Below, piece by piece: positions 16,918-25,638 of a stretch of DNA of 64,000 nt. The notes below the pieces were generated by a model that had not been told where the DNA came from, searched no databases, and saw only the letters and a program-made list of their open reading frames with translations. Location: contig DCHC01000003.1 in the NCBI GenBank assembly GCA_002314755.1, positions 1-64,000 of the forward strand, read 5' to 3'. The translations under genes and the position numbers were made by a program. How positions within the stretch are numbered: position 1 is the first letter of the stretch; each line of letters starts with the position of its first letter. This DNA is from Faecalibacterium sp. UBA1762 (GTDB lineage Bacteria; Bacillota; Clostridia; Oscillospirales; Ruminococcaceae).

Positions 16918-17910
16918 ATGTTTGATCTAATTACCTTTATCCCCCGTGCGGTCATGCAGGGTATTCCGCTGCTGCTGGGCAGCACAGGTGAAACGCTGAC
17001 GGAAAAATCCGGCAACCTGAATCTGGGCATCCCCGGTATTATGTATGTGGGTGGCATCAGCGGCGTTATCGGTTCTTTCCTGTACGAGCAGTCTTTGAAC
17101 GGCGGTGACATTAACGGTTTCCTGGCAATCTTGATCCCCATGCTTTCCTGTCTGTTGGGCTCCCTGTTAATGGGCCTGTTGTATTGCTTTTTGACGGTCA
17201 GTCTGCGCGCAAATCAAAATGTTACGGGTCTTGCTATGACCACCTTCGGTATCGGCTTCGGTAACTTTTTCGGCGGTTCTCTGATCAAGCTGACCGGCAG
17301 CGATATCCCCTCCATCGCGCTGACCAAGACCAGCGATTTTTTCAGAAAAACCCTGCCCTTTGCGGATAAAATGGGTTGGTTCGGCAAGCTATTTCTCTCT
17401 TACGGCTTTTTGGTCTATGTGGCTGTCGCCATTGCGCTGATCACCGCATATATCTTAAAGCATACCCGTATGGGCCTGCAGCTGCGCGCTGTGGGTGAAA
17501 GTCCCGCTACCGCCGATGCGGCCGGCATCAATGTCAACCGTTATAAATATGTGGCAACCTGTGTCGGCAGTATGATTGCCGGCTTAGGCGGTCTGTATTA
17601 TGTGATGGATTATGCCAACGGTATCTGGAGCAATGATGCTTTCGGTGACCGCGGCTGGCTGGCTATTGCGCTGGTTATTTTTACCATCTGGCGTCCGGGT
17701 GTGGGTATTCCGGCCTCCATTCTGTTCGGCGGCCTGTATATTATCCACATCTTTATCCCCACCGGCGACAATATGGCGGTCAAGGAGTTATACAAGATGT
17801 CCCCTTACATTGTCACCATCATTGTGCTGGTTTTGACCAGTATGCGCGGCAAACGGGAAAATCAGCCTCCGGCGCACCTGGGGCTGCCCTATTTCCGGGA
17901 GGATCGCTGA
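16918..17910 (+). CDS. Nucleoside ABC transporter permease 2
   Basis: A 330 aa permease (NupQ/YufQ-like), about nine membrane segments. It begins with the amphipathic IPLLLGSTGETLTEKSGNLNLG motif region, typical for this subunit, and has the coupling loop HTRMGLQLRAVGESPATADAAGI near residue 185. Only four bases separate it from permease 1, and AAGGAGG precedes its ATG. It closes the xpt-transporter operon ahead of a strong terminator at 17933. Role in purine nucleoside import is inferred from the family and the guanine riboswitch. Confidence 0.94.
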   Translation: MFDLITFIPRAVMQGIPLLLGSTGETLTEKSGNLNLGIPGIMYVGGISGVIGSFLYEQSLNGGDINGFLAILIPMLSCLLGSLLMGLLYCFLTVSLRANQNVTGLAMTTFGIGFGNFFGGSLIKLTGSDIPSIALTKTSDFFRKTLPFADKMGWFGKLFLSYGFLVYVAVAIALITAYILKHTRMGLQLRAVGESPATADAAGINVNRYKYVATCVGSMIAGLGGLYYVMDYANGIWSNDAFGDRGWLAIALVIFTIWRPGVGIPASILFGGLYIIHIFIPTGDNMAVKELYKMSPYIVTIIVLVLTSMRGKRENQPPAHLGLPYFREDR

Positions 17911-17932
17911 TTCTGTTTAGATTATGAATGAG

Positions 17933-17973
17933 AGCTGCTATATACAGGCTTCCTGTATGTGGCAGCTTTTTTT
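17933..17973 (+). terminator. Intrinsic terminator of the purine operon
   Basis: AGCTGCTATATACAGG (17933-17948) pairs with 17952-17967 (two G-U pairs), then TTTTTTT. The 325-base gap 17911-18235 holds this terminator and the next promoter; no gene was seen in it. Confidence 0.92.
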
Positions 17974-18038
17974 CGGGAAAGAGCGGGTCAGAAACAAAAA
18001 AATAAAAGATATCCGCAGGAAATATCGGGATAAAAGGC

Positions 18039-18069
18039 TTGACTTTACCCCTGATGGAAGGAATATACT
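18039..18069 (+). promoter_or_regulatory. Candidate promoter of the NfeD-SPFH operon
   Basis: TTGACT at 18039-18044 and TATACT at 18064-18069 with a long 19-base spacer. The leader to the first gene is about 160 bases and shows no recognised regulatory fold. Confidence 0.5.
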
Positions 18070-18235
18070 ACTTCATAATCCCAAACATTGTAGCCCGGCA
18101 GCAGAGAGAAAAACGAGAGAAAAATGATAAAAAACCGGCAGACCGGATTGACGCTGAGAAAACTGTATGCTATGCTAATGTGGAGGAGACCGACAAAGGA
18201 TTCCCTTTGCCGGACAGCAGAAAGGAAGAAAGAAA

Positions 18236-18688
18236 ATGTCGTTTCAAACACTGCAGTTTGTCTGGTGTGCAGTATGTGTGACCATGCTGTTGTTGGAGGT
18301 TATAACGCCGGGCGCACTGGTTACCGTATGGTTTGCGGCCGGTGCCTTTATCACCCTGTTGGTCAGCCTGTTTTGCGGCAATCTCTGGGTACAGGTGGCA
18401 GTTTTTACGGTTGCATCCGTTGCACTGCTACTACTCACCCGTCCGCTGGCACTGCGCCTGGTCAAAAAAGATTTCACTCCTACCAATGCAGACCGGATCA
18501 TCGGTATGGTAGGTGTGGTAACCGAGCCGATTACCCTGGATGAAACCGGTCGGGTACGGGTAGACGGTTTAGATTGGGCAGCGAAGGCAAAGATGCCCAT
18601 AGCAGCAGGCACCCGCGTTTCGGTAGATGCAATCTCCGGCGCGACTGTAACAGTACACAGTATCTGCGAAACCGTTTCGCAGTCTTAA
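18236..18688 (+). CDS. NfeD-family membrane protein
   Basis: A 150 aa short NfeD protein. Two or three hydrophobic helices occupy residues 5-65 (with EVITPGALVTVWFAAGA), followed by a C-terminal OB-fold domain of about 65 residues (GVVTEPI...GRVRVDG...VSVDAISGATVTV). It lacks the ClpP-like protease part of long NfeD. NfeD proteins pair with stomatin/flotillin-type proteins in membrane microdomains, and the SPFH gene follows after 19 bases. AAAGGAAG lies seven bases before the ATG. Its exact function is unknown; a scaffold or membrane-quality role is inferred from the family. Confidence 0.92.
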   Translation: MSFQTLQFVWCAVCVTMLLLEVITPGALVTVWFAAGAFITLLVSLFCGNLWVQVAVFTVASVALLLLTRPLALRLVKKDFTPTNADRIIGMVGVVTEPITLDETGRVRVDGLDWAAKAKMPIAAGTRVSVDAISGATVTVHSICETVSQS

Positions 18689-18707
18689 ATAATAGGAGGA
18701 AAAAGCC

Positions 18708-19589
18708 ATGAAGTATATTTTTATTATTATCGCCCTGTTAATCGTCATTATTATTTCCAATATTCGGGTCGTCCCGCAGGCCAATGCCTTTGTTGTGGAA
18801 AAGCTGGGCGTTTACAGCACCACCTGGAACGCCGGACTGCACATTAAGACCCCTTTCTTTGACCGCATTGCCAAACGGGTCAGCCTGAAAGAGCAGGTTG
18901 CGGATTTCCGTCCCCAGCCGGTGATCACCCGGGATAATGTCACGATGCAGATCGATACCGTTGTCTTTTATCAGGTAACGGATCCCAAGCTGTACACCTA
19001 CGGCGTGGATCGCCCCCTGGCGGCAATTGAAAATCTGACCGCAACCACACTGCGTAACATTATCGGCGATTTGGAGCTGGACCATACCCTGACCAGCCGT
19101 GATGTGATCAACAGTAAGATTACGGCGATTTTGGATGAGGCCACAGATAAGTGGGGCATTAAGGTCAACCGCGTAGAGTTGAAGAATATCATTCCTCCCG
19201 CTGAAATTCAGGATGCCATGGAAAAGCAGATGAAGGCAGAGCGTGAGCGCCGTGAGAGCATTCTGCGTGCCGAGGGTGAAAAGCGCAGCCAGATTTTAGT
19301 GGCAGAGGGCGAAAAGGAAAGCGCGATTCTGCGCGCAGACGCCGTAAAAGAGCAGAAAATTCGCGAAGCGCAGGGCGAGGCAGAGGCTGTTTTGGTGGTG
19401 CAGAAGGCGATTGCCGATTCTATCCGTTTGCTGAACGAGGCTGACCCCAGCCAGAAGGTATTGACCCTGAAAAGCCTGGAGGCTTTGCAGAAGGTTGCTG
19501 ACGGTAAGGCTACCAAGCTGATTATCCCCAGCGAGCTGCAGAATTTAGGCGGTCTGGTTGCCAGCGTGAAGGAAATGGCGGAAAAATAA
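18708..19589 (+). CDS. SPFH/stomatin-like membrane protein
   Basis: A 293 aa member of the stomatin/prohibitin/QmcA group. An N-terminal membrane anchor (residues 3-20, very Ile-rich) is followed by the SPFH domain (NAFVVEKLGVYSTTW, then FRPQPVITRDNVTMQID) to about residue 170, and a charged Ala/Glu-rich coiled coil with repeated AEGEK motifs to about 250. Such proteins oligomerise on the inner membrane face and organise proteases or lipids. ATAGGAGGA precedes the start, and the NfeD gene is directly upstream, the standard bacterial pairing. Confidence 0.95.
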   Translation: MKYIFIIIALLIVIIISNIRVVPQANAFVVEKLGVYSTTWNAGLHIKTPFFDRIAKRVSLKEQVADFRPQPVITRDNVTMQIDTVVFYQVTDPKLYTYGVDRPLAAIENLTATTLRNIIGDLELDHTLTSRDVINSKITAILDEATDKWGIKVNRVELKNIIPPAEIQDAMEKQMKAERERRESILRAEGEKRSQILVAEGEKESAILRADAVKEQKIREAQGEAEAVLVVQKAIADSIRLLNEADPSQKVLTLKSLEALQKVADGKATKLIIPSELQNLGGLVASVKEMAEK

Positions 19590-19617
19590 GGCCGGCAGGT
19601 GACCTTGTAAAAAAACT

Positions 19618-19645
19618 TTGCAAAATATCAGATAGTTGTTATAAT
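19618..19645 (+). promoter_or_regulatory. Promoter for the GH43 gene
   Basis: TTGCAA at 19618-19623, 16-base spacer and a perfect TATAAT at 19640-19645. The predicted start near 19652 falls inside the left arm of the terminator at 19649. Confidence 0.65.
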
Positions 19646-19648
19646 AAG

Positions 19649-19685
19649 GGTGTCGCAGCCGGTAATCAGGTGCGACACCTTTTTC
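19649..19685 (+). terminator. Intrinsic terminator of the NfeD-SPFH operon
   Basis: GGTGTCGCA (19649-19657) pairs with TGCGACACC (19671-19679), 13-base loop, followed by TTTTTT. Transcripts starting at the overlapping promoter would lack part of the left arm and could escape it. Confidence 0.8.
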
Positions 19686-19763
19686 TTGAAATAGGAAAAA
19701 GGAACAGAAAAAGAAGGACTGGCTGCTGCAGTGCGGCGGACAGTCGCGGAAAGGATGAAGAAA

Positions 19764-20639
19764 ATGAAATTTGAGGATATTCACATTCGTGACCCCTTTG
19801 TTTTACCGGCGGATGGGAAATACTATCTGTACGGTTCCCGCTGTAAAAACAGCGGAAACTTTGCCTTTGGTGGTGCCACCGGTCTGGATGTGTATGTCAG
19901 CACAGACCTGGAAAATTGGAGTGAGCCTCACGAATGCTTCAGTCGACCGGCAGACTTTTGGTCTGACCGTGATTTTTGGGCGCCGGAGGTGCATTGCTGG
20001 CAGGAAAAATACTACATGTTTGTCAGCTTTAAGGCAGAAAATGCCTGTCGGGGGACCCAGATCCTGAAAAGTGAACAGGGCCCTATGGGACCCTTTTTGC
20101 CGATCAGTGAAGGCCCTGTCACTCCGCGAAATTGGGAGTGTCTGGACGGTACCCTGTATGTAGATAAACAGGGAAAGCCCTGGATGGTATTTTGCCACGA
20201 ATGGGTGCAGATCGGCAACGGCACGGTATGCGCGCTGCCGCTAAAAGAGGATCTGACCGCCCCGGCGGGAGAACCGATCGAGTTATTTCATGCGGTGGAT
20301 GCCCCTTGGGTACGGGATTACCCCAGCAAGGGCAACTTTGTGACAGATGGTCCCTTTATCTACCGCGCAAGGAACGGGCAGCTGCGGATGATCTGGTCCA
20401 GCTTTAATGAAAAAGGGGCATACGCTCAAGGTTTGGCCTGTAGTGAAAGCGGCGAGATAACCGGTCCGTGGACCCAGGCCGAGCAGCCGATTATGGCGGC
20501 AGACAGCGGTCACGGTATGTTGTTCCGGGATTATGAAGAAAAGCTGTATCTGATTTTGCATGCGCCCAATGAGGGTCCGTTAGAGCGGCCGAAGTTGTTT
20601 CCCATGCGGGAAACCGATGAGGGGTTTGAAAGAGCTTGA
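19764..20639 (+). CDS. Glycoside hydrolase, GH43-like five-bladed propeller
   Basis: A 291 aa enzyme of the GH43 arabinanase/xylosidase type, cytoplasmic (no signal peptide). HIRDPFVL near residue 7 carries the catalytic base Asp, WAPEVHCW near 75 and LDGTLYVD near 125 are propeller-blade motifs, and TDGPFIYR near 195 is typical of the family. The start at 19764 is preferred over 19755 because GGAAAGGA lies eight bases before it. Its TGA overlaps the TTG start of the next gene. Substrate (arabino- or xylo-oligosaccharide) is inferred from the family only. Confidence 0.85.
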   Translation: MKFEDIHIRDPFVLPADGKYYLYGSRCKNSGNFAFGGATGLDVYVSTDLENWSEPHECFSRPADFWSDRDFWAPEVHCWQEKYYMFVSFKAENACRGTQILKSEQGPMGPFLPISEGPVTPRNWECLDGTLYVDKQGKPWMVFCHEWVQIGNGTVCALPLKEDLTAPAGEPIELFHAVDAPWVRDYPSKGNFVTDGPFIYRARNGQLRMIWSSFNEKGAYAQGLACSESGEITGPWTQAEQPIMAADSGHGMLFRDYEEKLYLILHAPNEGPLERPKLFPMRETDEGFERA

Positions 20640-21439
20640 GCATTGGTCAGGAACAACTGCAGCAGGCATTACAGCACTGTGGCCCGGATACTTTCCCTGC
20701 TGCACCGGCAACCATAGGCCGTTTGGGTGAGCGTACGCTGCATGCGGTATTAAAAAGCTGTTACGAGCCGGATGAGCGTTATCATGAACAACCTGTAGGG
20801 GGATTTGTAGCGGATATTTTACGTCCGGATGGCATAATTGAGATACAGACCGGCAGCTTTTACCCATTGCGGCGCAAGATACCGGAATTTGTCAAGCTTT
20901 GCCCCGTGACAATTGTACATCCGCTCTCGGTTCAAAAAAGATTGTGGTGGGTCGACCCTGCAACAGGCGCGGTGTCCGGGGGCAGAAAAAGCCCCCGTCC
21001 TCAGCGTCCGTTGGATCTGCTGCCGGAGCTGTTTTGGGTCATAGATTGGTTTGATACCGTAGATTCCTTGCCGGCAGAGACGCAGCTTTTTCCGCTGACG
21101 GTGGAGCTGGTACTGCTATCTATGCAGGAATATCGGTTACAGGACGGCTATACCCGGGAGGGAAAGGCAGGGTCTCATCGGGCGAACCGGGTACCGTCAG
21201 AGCTTTTCGGTACCGTCACTCTACATACGGCTGCCGATGTGGCAAAGCTTTTGCCCACTTTGCCGCAACAGTTTACCGCAAGTGAGCTGTACAAGACATT
21301 GCATTTTACCAGGCTGCGGGCAAATGCAGCGAAAAAAGTATTGCTCAGATTGGATATCATTCAGTCGACGGGTGAAAAACAGGGACGGGCAGAGCTTTTT
21401 TCACTGACACCGAAGTATAAGCTCTTGCAGACAGAATAA
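20636..21439 (+). CDS. PD-(D/E)XK nuclease-like protein of unknown function
   Basis: A 267 aa protein not assigned to a named family. Residues 28-80 look like a restriction-endonuclease-type fold: Glu32 in LGERTL, then GGFVADIL with Asp60, and IIEIQTG with Glu69-x-Gln71, a D...ExQ pattern in which Gln replaces the usual Lys (as in BglII). Residues 205-265 resemble a winged helix (FTASELYKTLHF, ANAAKKVLLRLDII). The start is a TTG whose bases overlap the GH43 stop (TTGA), implying translational coupling. A nuclease or DNA/RNA-binding role is a hypothesis; the coupling to a glycosidase is unexplained. Confidence 0.6.
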   Translation: MSIGQEQLQQALQHCGPDTFPAAPATIGRLGERTLHAVLKSCYEPDERYHEQPVGGFVADILRPDGIIEIQTGSFYPLRRKIPEFVKLCPVTIVHPLSVQKRLWWVDPATGAVSGGRKSPRPQRPLDLLPELFWVIDWFDTVDSLPAETQLFPLTVELVLLSMQEYRLQDGYTREGKAGSHRANRVPSELFGTVTLHTAADVAKLLPTLPQQFTASELYKTLHFTRLRANAAKKVLLRLDIIQSTGEKQGRAELFSLTPKYKLLQTE

Positions 21440-21442
21440 AAC

Positions 21443-21477
21443 AAAAACTTTCCGGAGTTTTTCCCCGGAAAGTTTTT
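21443..21477. terminator. Bidirectional intrinsic terminator between convergent genes
   Basis: AAAAACTTTCCGG (21443-21455) pairs with CCGGAAAGTTTTT (21465-21477). A and T runs flank both sides, so it can end transcription from 20636-21439 and from the reverse-strand operon ending at 21493. Confidence 0.9.
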
Positions 21478-21492
21478 CGTGGGCGGAAGGTT

Positions 21493-22497
21493 TTACCAGG
21501 GCTTGCTGCGGGCAACGGAAATGCAGCGGAATTCCCCGTTATTGTTTGTAGGGTCATCGGGGCGAGAAGGGCGGCAGGCACAGTAGAATTGGTAAAGAAT
21601 ACCGTCGTGATAGATCACGCCGGGCTTATGGGCATAGGTACTGTCGACGGTGCCATGACCGCCGATGGTCAAAATGGGCAACGGGTATTTTTTCCAGTGT
21701 ACCAGGTCGTCGCTTAGTGCCAGAGAGTTGCAGGCAGAAAGGTTGCCCAAACCGTAGTAGTACATCACCCACTGTTCTTTGACGCTGTCGTACATCACCA
21801 CCGGGTCGGAGGCAAAGATGCTGTCCCACGCGCCCTCGGTTACCGGCAGAACAGGGTTGGATTCCTCCCTTTTCCAGTGGAACATGTCCAAAGAGGTGGC
21901 CATGCCGGTCTGCTCTAACCAGGCACCCTCCACAATATTTTTGGCGTTGTAAAACATATAGAAAATGCCGTTCTGCTCAATCAGCCAGGATTTGTATAGA
22001 CCGCCCCGTTCAAAAGCGGCGCCGTCTCGGTAACTATACACCGGCTTTTGGGAAAATTCCCAGTGTAACAGGTTTTCATCCTCAGTCCAGGCAAGTCCGA
22101 TTTCGGCAGAGCCGGTTTCGTAGCCTTCACCGGGGTAGCTATGATACATCATCCAGTATTTTCCGTTCACCTTTTTCAGTCTGCGGGGGCCAAACAGATC
22201 ATTTTCCATCAGTAGGGTAGTACAAGCCATACCGACCTTGTCCCAATCCTGATTGCAGCCACGGGGCAGAATGGTCCCTAGCTTTTCCCAATGAACCAGA
22301 TCCGGCGAGGTGGCAAGCATGGTCTGGTAGCCGATGCCGTCAAATCCGATATAGGTCATATAGAATTTTCCGTTGTGTTCAAAGGGCAGGGGGCAATCCA
22401 CTGCTTTTTCATCGGCACTGCCGGGCTTGCCGGAGCCGGTCAGGACCGCATCTCCCAGCTTGTAGGGGGTCACCAGATGGCGAATGTCAAAATCCAT
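21493..22497 (-). CDS. Five-bladed beta-propeller glycosidase (GH43/GH130-like)
   Basis: A 334 aa protein with repeated propeller strands, for example FEHNGKFYMTYIGFDG near residue 45, TSPDLVHWEKLG near 75, KVNGKYWMMYHSYPG near 120 and QNGIFYMFYNAKN near 180. These are typical of clan GH-F/GH130-type propellers that cleave or phosphorolyse arabino-, galacto- or mannosides. No signal peptide. The start at 22497 begins where homology-like sequence begins, with AGAGGTG upstream; an ATG at 22542 would run into the preceding gene. Last gene of the five-gene reverse-strand operon 26290-21493. The exact family is not certain. Confidence 0.7.
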   Translation of the reverse strand: MDFDIRHLVTPYKLGDAVLTGSGKPGSADEKAVDCPLPFEHNGKFYMTYIGFDGIGYQTMLATSPDLVHWEKLGTILPRGCNQDWDKVGMACTTLLMENDLFGPRRLKKVNGKYWMMYHSYPGEGYETGSAEIGLAWTEDENLLHWEFSQKPVYSYRDGAAFERGGLYKSWLIEQNGIFYMFYNAKNIVEGAWLEQTGMATSLDMFHWKREESNPVLPVTEGAWDSIFASDPVVMYDSVKEQWVMYYYGLGNLSACNSLALSDDLVHWKKYPLPILTIGGHGTVDSTYAHKPGVIYHDGILYQFYCACRPSRPDDPTNNNGEFRCISVARSKPW

Positions 22498-22538
22498 ATA
22501 CAAAGCACCTCTTTCTCTTCTTTTCCCGTGTTTGGGTA

Positions 22539-23183
22539 TCACAACAGTGCAAGCATCTGCTGAAAGCTTTCAAACCGCCAGTCACAGTGCAGGGTCTGGG
22601 GTACAGCCGCACAGACAATATGGGCGGTCAGAATACCGCCGTTTCTGCCGCTGCCCAGGTCTACCTCCCGATCGCCTAACATGACGGTCTCCTCCGGCTG
22701 CATGTTGTACTTAGCAGACAGATAGTTTACGGCATCCGGCGCAGGCTTTACGGCAAAGCCCTCTGTGCCAGGGGCAACCATATCGCAAAAGAATCCGTCA
22801 ATGCTCCAATGGCATAGATAATTTGCGGTCTCCTCCGGTTTTCTGTGGGTAAAAATATAATTGTTACGGCCGGTGTCAGTGATCTTTTTTAAGACAGCAA
22901 CTACATCCGGCATGGGCGGGGCAGCCAGACTTTCCAGATAGGGCTTGCGGTGTTCCACATATTTTGTGTGCAGGGTATCATATTCTATGCCGAACAAATC
23001 GGCATAATGGTGAATCGCAAAGGGAATGTTGTCCAGCATCAGCTCCATCATTTCGGTGGAATCGGCGGTGTGACCGAAATCCGCCAGCGCCAGCTGCACG
23101 CAATGGATGATGGTCGGATAGGTGTTGAACAGGGTGCCGTCAAAATCCCAAATAAAATGCCGGATATTATTCATGGATTGCAT
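22539..23183 (-). CDS. HAD-family hydrolase (phosphoglycolate phosphatase-like)
   Basis: A 214 aa haloacid-dehalogenase phosphatase. Motif I is DFDGT with nucleophile Asp13 and Asp15; the cap is a small alpha-helical C1 type; motif II is IFTHR near residue 110; motif III/IV is VMLGDREVDLGSG near 170. It likely dephosphorylates a small metabolite, perhaps a sugar phosphate given its neighbours. AAGGAG precedes the ATG by nine bases. It lies 43 bases after the DUF4886-like gene and 41 before the propeller glycosidase in the same operon. Confidence 0.9.
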   Translation of the reverse strand: MQSMNNIRHFIWDFDGTLFNTYPTIIHCVQLALADFGHTADSTEMMELMLDNIPFAIHHYADLFGIEYDTLHTKYVEHRKPYLESLAAPPMPDVVAVLKKITDTGRNNYIFTHRKPEETANYLCHWSIDGFFCDMVAPGTEGFAVKPAPDAVNYLSAKYNMQPEETVMLGDREVDLGSGRNGGILTAHIVCAAVPQTLHCDWRFESFQQMLALL

Positions 23184-23226
23184 AGGAAAACACTCCTTTT
23201 ACATATAGGATAACAATTGGCTGAAT

Positions 23227-23880
23227 TTACAGATTGTATTCTTTGAAAATATCGTAAACAGCGGAATGGATGGCGGCACATTTTTCCGGATCTAAAGAAC
23301 GGGAGCAGTAAAATGCGCCGGAAGCGGCGGGCTGAGGCAGCAGCTCCCGATAGCCGGACAGGGTGCAAAAATGAACACAGGCAGCAAGATAGCTGCCGTA
23401 GGCGCCGCCATGCTCCCCATCGGTATAGAACAGGTCAATCTCCGGATGCTCGTTCCGGATTTTTTGCCACACCAGACCCACTGGACTGACGGCGGCGTCA
23501 AATTCACGGCCGCAGGCAAAATAGGCGTCCGCCATCTCCTGTTGAACCTCGGGGGCAGCCTTACTTGCCCAGGTCATATACAGCACCGGTTTGGCGTGGA
23601 CCGCATTTAGCATAGGGATGATATCGTTTAGGCCGTCCCGCAGAAGTCCAACGCCCCGGAAGGGGTGGGCGACATCCTGTAAAACGGCGGCGTCATAATT
23701 GCCGTACTTGATATTAAAGTGAACCTGGGGCTGGGTGGCATGTTCGGTCAAGCTCATACCGCCTATGGTCAGCATGGTCACATCCACCGTTTCGTGCTTG
23801 ACCAATCGGTAAAGATCTGCTACCACATGGGGCATATCGTTAAAAAAGGTGTGGCTGTTGCCGATAAATAAAATCTTCAT
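23227..23880 (-). CDS. SGNH-hydrolase-like protein (DUF4886-type)
   Basis: A 217 aa protein that opens with ILFIGNSHTFFNDMP, the GNSxT variant of the SGNH Ser block found in DUF4886-type proteins, and contains YDAAVLQDVAHPF near residue 63 and VGLVWQKIRNEHPEIDLFYTDGEHGGAYGSYLAA near 140, where Asp and His of the catalytic dyad are expected. It has no signal peptide. It probably removes an ester group from a carbohydrate in the cytoplasm; this is inferred from fold and context. Third or fourth gene of the reverse-strand operon, 33 bases after the flavoprotein gene. Confidence 0.8.
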   Translation of the reverse strand: MKILFIGNSHTFFNDMPHVVADLYRLVKHETVDVTMLTIGGMSLTEHATQPQVHFNIKYGNYDAAVLQDVAHPFRGVGLLRDGLNDIIPMLNAVHAKPVLYMTWASKAAPEVQQEMADAYFACGREFDAAVSPVGLVWQKIRNEHPEIDLFYTDGEHGGAYGSYLAACVHFCTLSGYRELLPQPAASGAFYCSRSLDPEKCAAIHSAVYDIFKEYNL

Positions 23881-23913
23881 GGGTAAGCTCTCCTTTTCTT
23901 CAAATGCAAACGA

Positions 23914-25638
23914 TTATTTTGGTTGGGGTATTTTTTCTATCTGCAGTTTATCACCCCGGAGGAAAAGCTCCAGCCGAATACCCTGCCAGGCAGGGTCGGT
24001 AAAAGGATGATCCTCCCGGTAATGTCCGCCGCGGCTTTCGGTACGGGTGTTCATTGCAAGCACCATTGCCTCAGCCGTTATCAGAGCTTGAGCGGTCTCC
24101 AACGCCTTGCGCAGCGGGGTACCTGCCCGGGCGTCGGCAATGGGAGAATAGCTTTGTCGCCAGGTGTGGATTTGGCAAAGCAAATCGGAGAGTTCGTCTC
24201 CCCGGCGAAGGACATTTGCCTTTAGCCACAGGGCGTTGCCTAATGCTTTGCGCAGGGGCATTGCACGCAAAGGCGGTTCGGAACAGTCCGCTGTTCGGGT
24301 GGGTTGCAGTAGGGAAGTTAGCTGTTCGGCTGCCGTCTCGGCTGTGGGGCAGAAGCGATCGGCCTGCTCGGCATAGAGGCAGGCTGCGGCTGCGGACCGG
24401 GCGCCGAACACCAGCGCTGCGGCAGTGGCAACGCCCCCGTGTCGGTCGGCACCGTGAATTCCGCCTGCGGCCTCGCCGGCACAGTACAGGCCGGGTACCG
24501 AGGTGGCGCCATCCGCATTGATGAGTACGCCGCCGTTGGCACAGTGGGCAAACGGTGCAATCCGGATGGATTGCCGGGTCAGATCTATTCCGTTTTGCAG
24601 ATATAGGGCGCGGGCAGATGCCATAAACTCGTTGGTGTCAGTGCCGAAAGCGGCGTCAAAACGCAGGCTGCAGCCGGTATCTCCGCCGGAGCGAATACCG
24701 CGCAACATGGCAAGATCAAACCAGCGACTGTCATCCGAACAGGTAAAGGGGGCGTGCATGCTGCGCTGCCGCAGGCACTCTTCAACCGACAGTCCCTTCG
24801 GCAAAGCATCCTGTAAAAGAGGCCTTCCCTCAGCATCTGTGACACTGTTACAGTGCCACAGGCTGATTTCACAGAACAGCATCTTATACACAGGTTCGGT
24901 CAAACCGGGAATAAACTGTAAGAACTCAGTATTGACCAGTCGGGCACCGGCAGAAAGCGCAAGGCTTGCAGCGCTGCCGGTAACATCCGCCGGGTTAAGG
25001 TTATGTCTGTACAGACCGCATACACCGCCACAGGCCAGAATGACCGCCGGAGTCTGCAACAGTAACCGGTTGTTTTGACTGTCCAGAGCCACCAGTCCGC
25101 AGATACTGCCGTTATGGGTCAGCAGCCGGACAGCATCCGCATTGGTCAGAACCGTCAGGTTGGGGTAATCGGTGAGGTTCTTACTCAAACGGCGGCGTGC
25201 TTCGTCCCAGCCGTTCCAGGCGCAGATTGTCCGCTCTCTTGGGGCAAAGCAGGCTGCCCTGCCTTGGATGAAATACGGCTCCAACCCCAGCTCGCTTAAA
25301 CGGTCTATTTCACGGCGAATCTGGCTGATCTGAACCCGATACAACTCCTCACCTGCCACCCCGGAGCCAGCTTGTACAACCTCCTGCAAAAAGACCTGGG
25401 CATCTGCGTCGTTTTCCGGCAGCTGGCAGCCAAGCCCATCCGTAAAGGGGTAAAAACTGGCGCCGGAGCAAAGCTGTCCCCGGGCAAGCAGCAGTACCCG
25501 GATGCCGGTGCGGGCAGCGTCTACCGCAGCACGCAGCCCGGCAAGACCGGCCCCGACAACCACCAGGTCATAGCTTTCCCGTTGGATTAAGGACGGTTCG
25601 CAGAAAGCCCAAACGGAATCAGATAACCGGTCTGTCAA
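23914..25638 (-). CDS. Fumarate reductase/succinate dehydrogenase-like flavoprotein
   Basis: A 574 aa FAD enzyme of the FrdA/SdhA/NadB superfamily. VVVGAGLAGLRAA at residues 26-38 binds FAD; GGVCGLYRHN near 205 and HCANGGVLINADG near 350 fit the flavin/capping domains; TRTESRGGHYREDHPF near 535 is the signature with the active-site Arg/His. No iron-sulfur or membrane-anchor partner gene is nearby, so it may act as a soluble dehydrogenase or reductase on an unusual organic acid or sugar acid. Its start overlaps the upstream SGNH gene by 20 bases, implying coupling. Confidence 0.88.
   Translation of the reverse strand: MTDRLSDSVWAFCEPSLIQRESYDLVVVGAGLAGLRAAVDAARTGIRVLLLARGQLCSGASFYPFTDGLGCQLPENDADAQVFLQEVVQAGSGVAGEELYRVQISQIRREIDRLSELGLEPYFIQGRAACFAPRERTICAWNGWDEARRRLSKNLTDYPNLTVLTNADAVRLLTHNGSICGLVALDSQNNRLLLQTPAVILACGGVCGLYRHNLNPADVTGSAASLALSAGARLVNTEFLQFIPGLTEPVYKMLFCEISLWHCNSVTDAEGRPLLQDALPKGLSVEECLRQRSMHAPFTCSDDSRWFDLAMLRGIRSGGDTGCSLRFDAAFGTDTNEFMASARALYLQNGIDLTRQSIRIAPFAHCANGGVLINADGATSVPGLYCAGEAAGGIHGADRHGGVATAAALVFGARSAAAACLYAEQADRFCPTAETAAEQLTSLLQPTRTADCSEPPLRAMPLRKALGNALWLKANVLRRGDELSDLLCQIHTWRQSYSPIADARAGTPLRKALETAQALITAEAMVLAMNTRTESRGGHYREDHPFTDPAWQGIRLELFLRGDKLQIEKIPQPK

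Noticed and set aside
18045..18235. Small open frames in the leader before the NfeD gene
   Set aside because: They lack ribosome sites and resemble no known small protein; the region is best read as untranslated leader.
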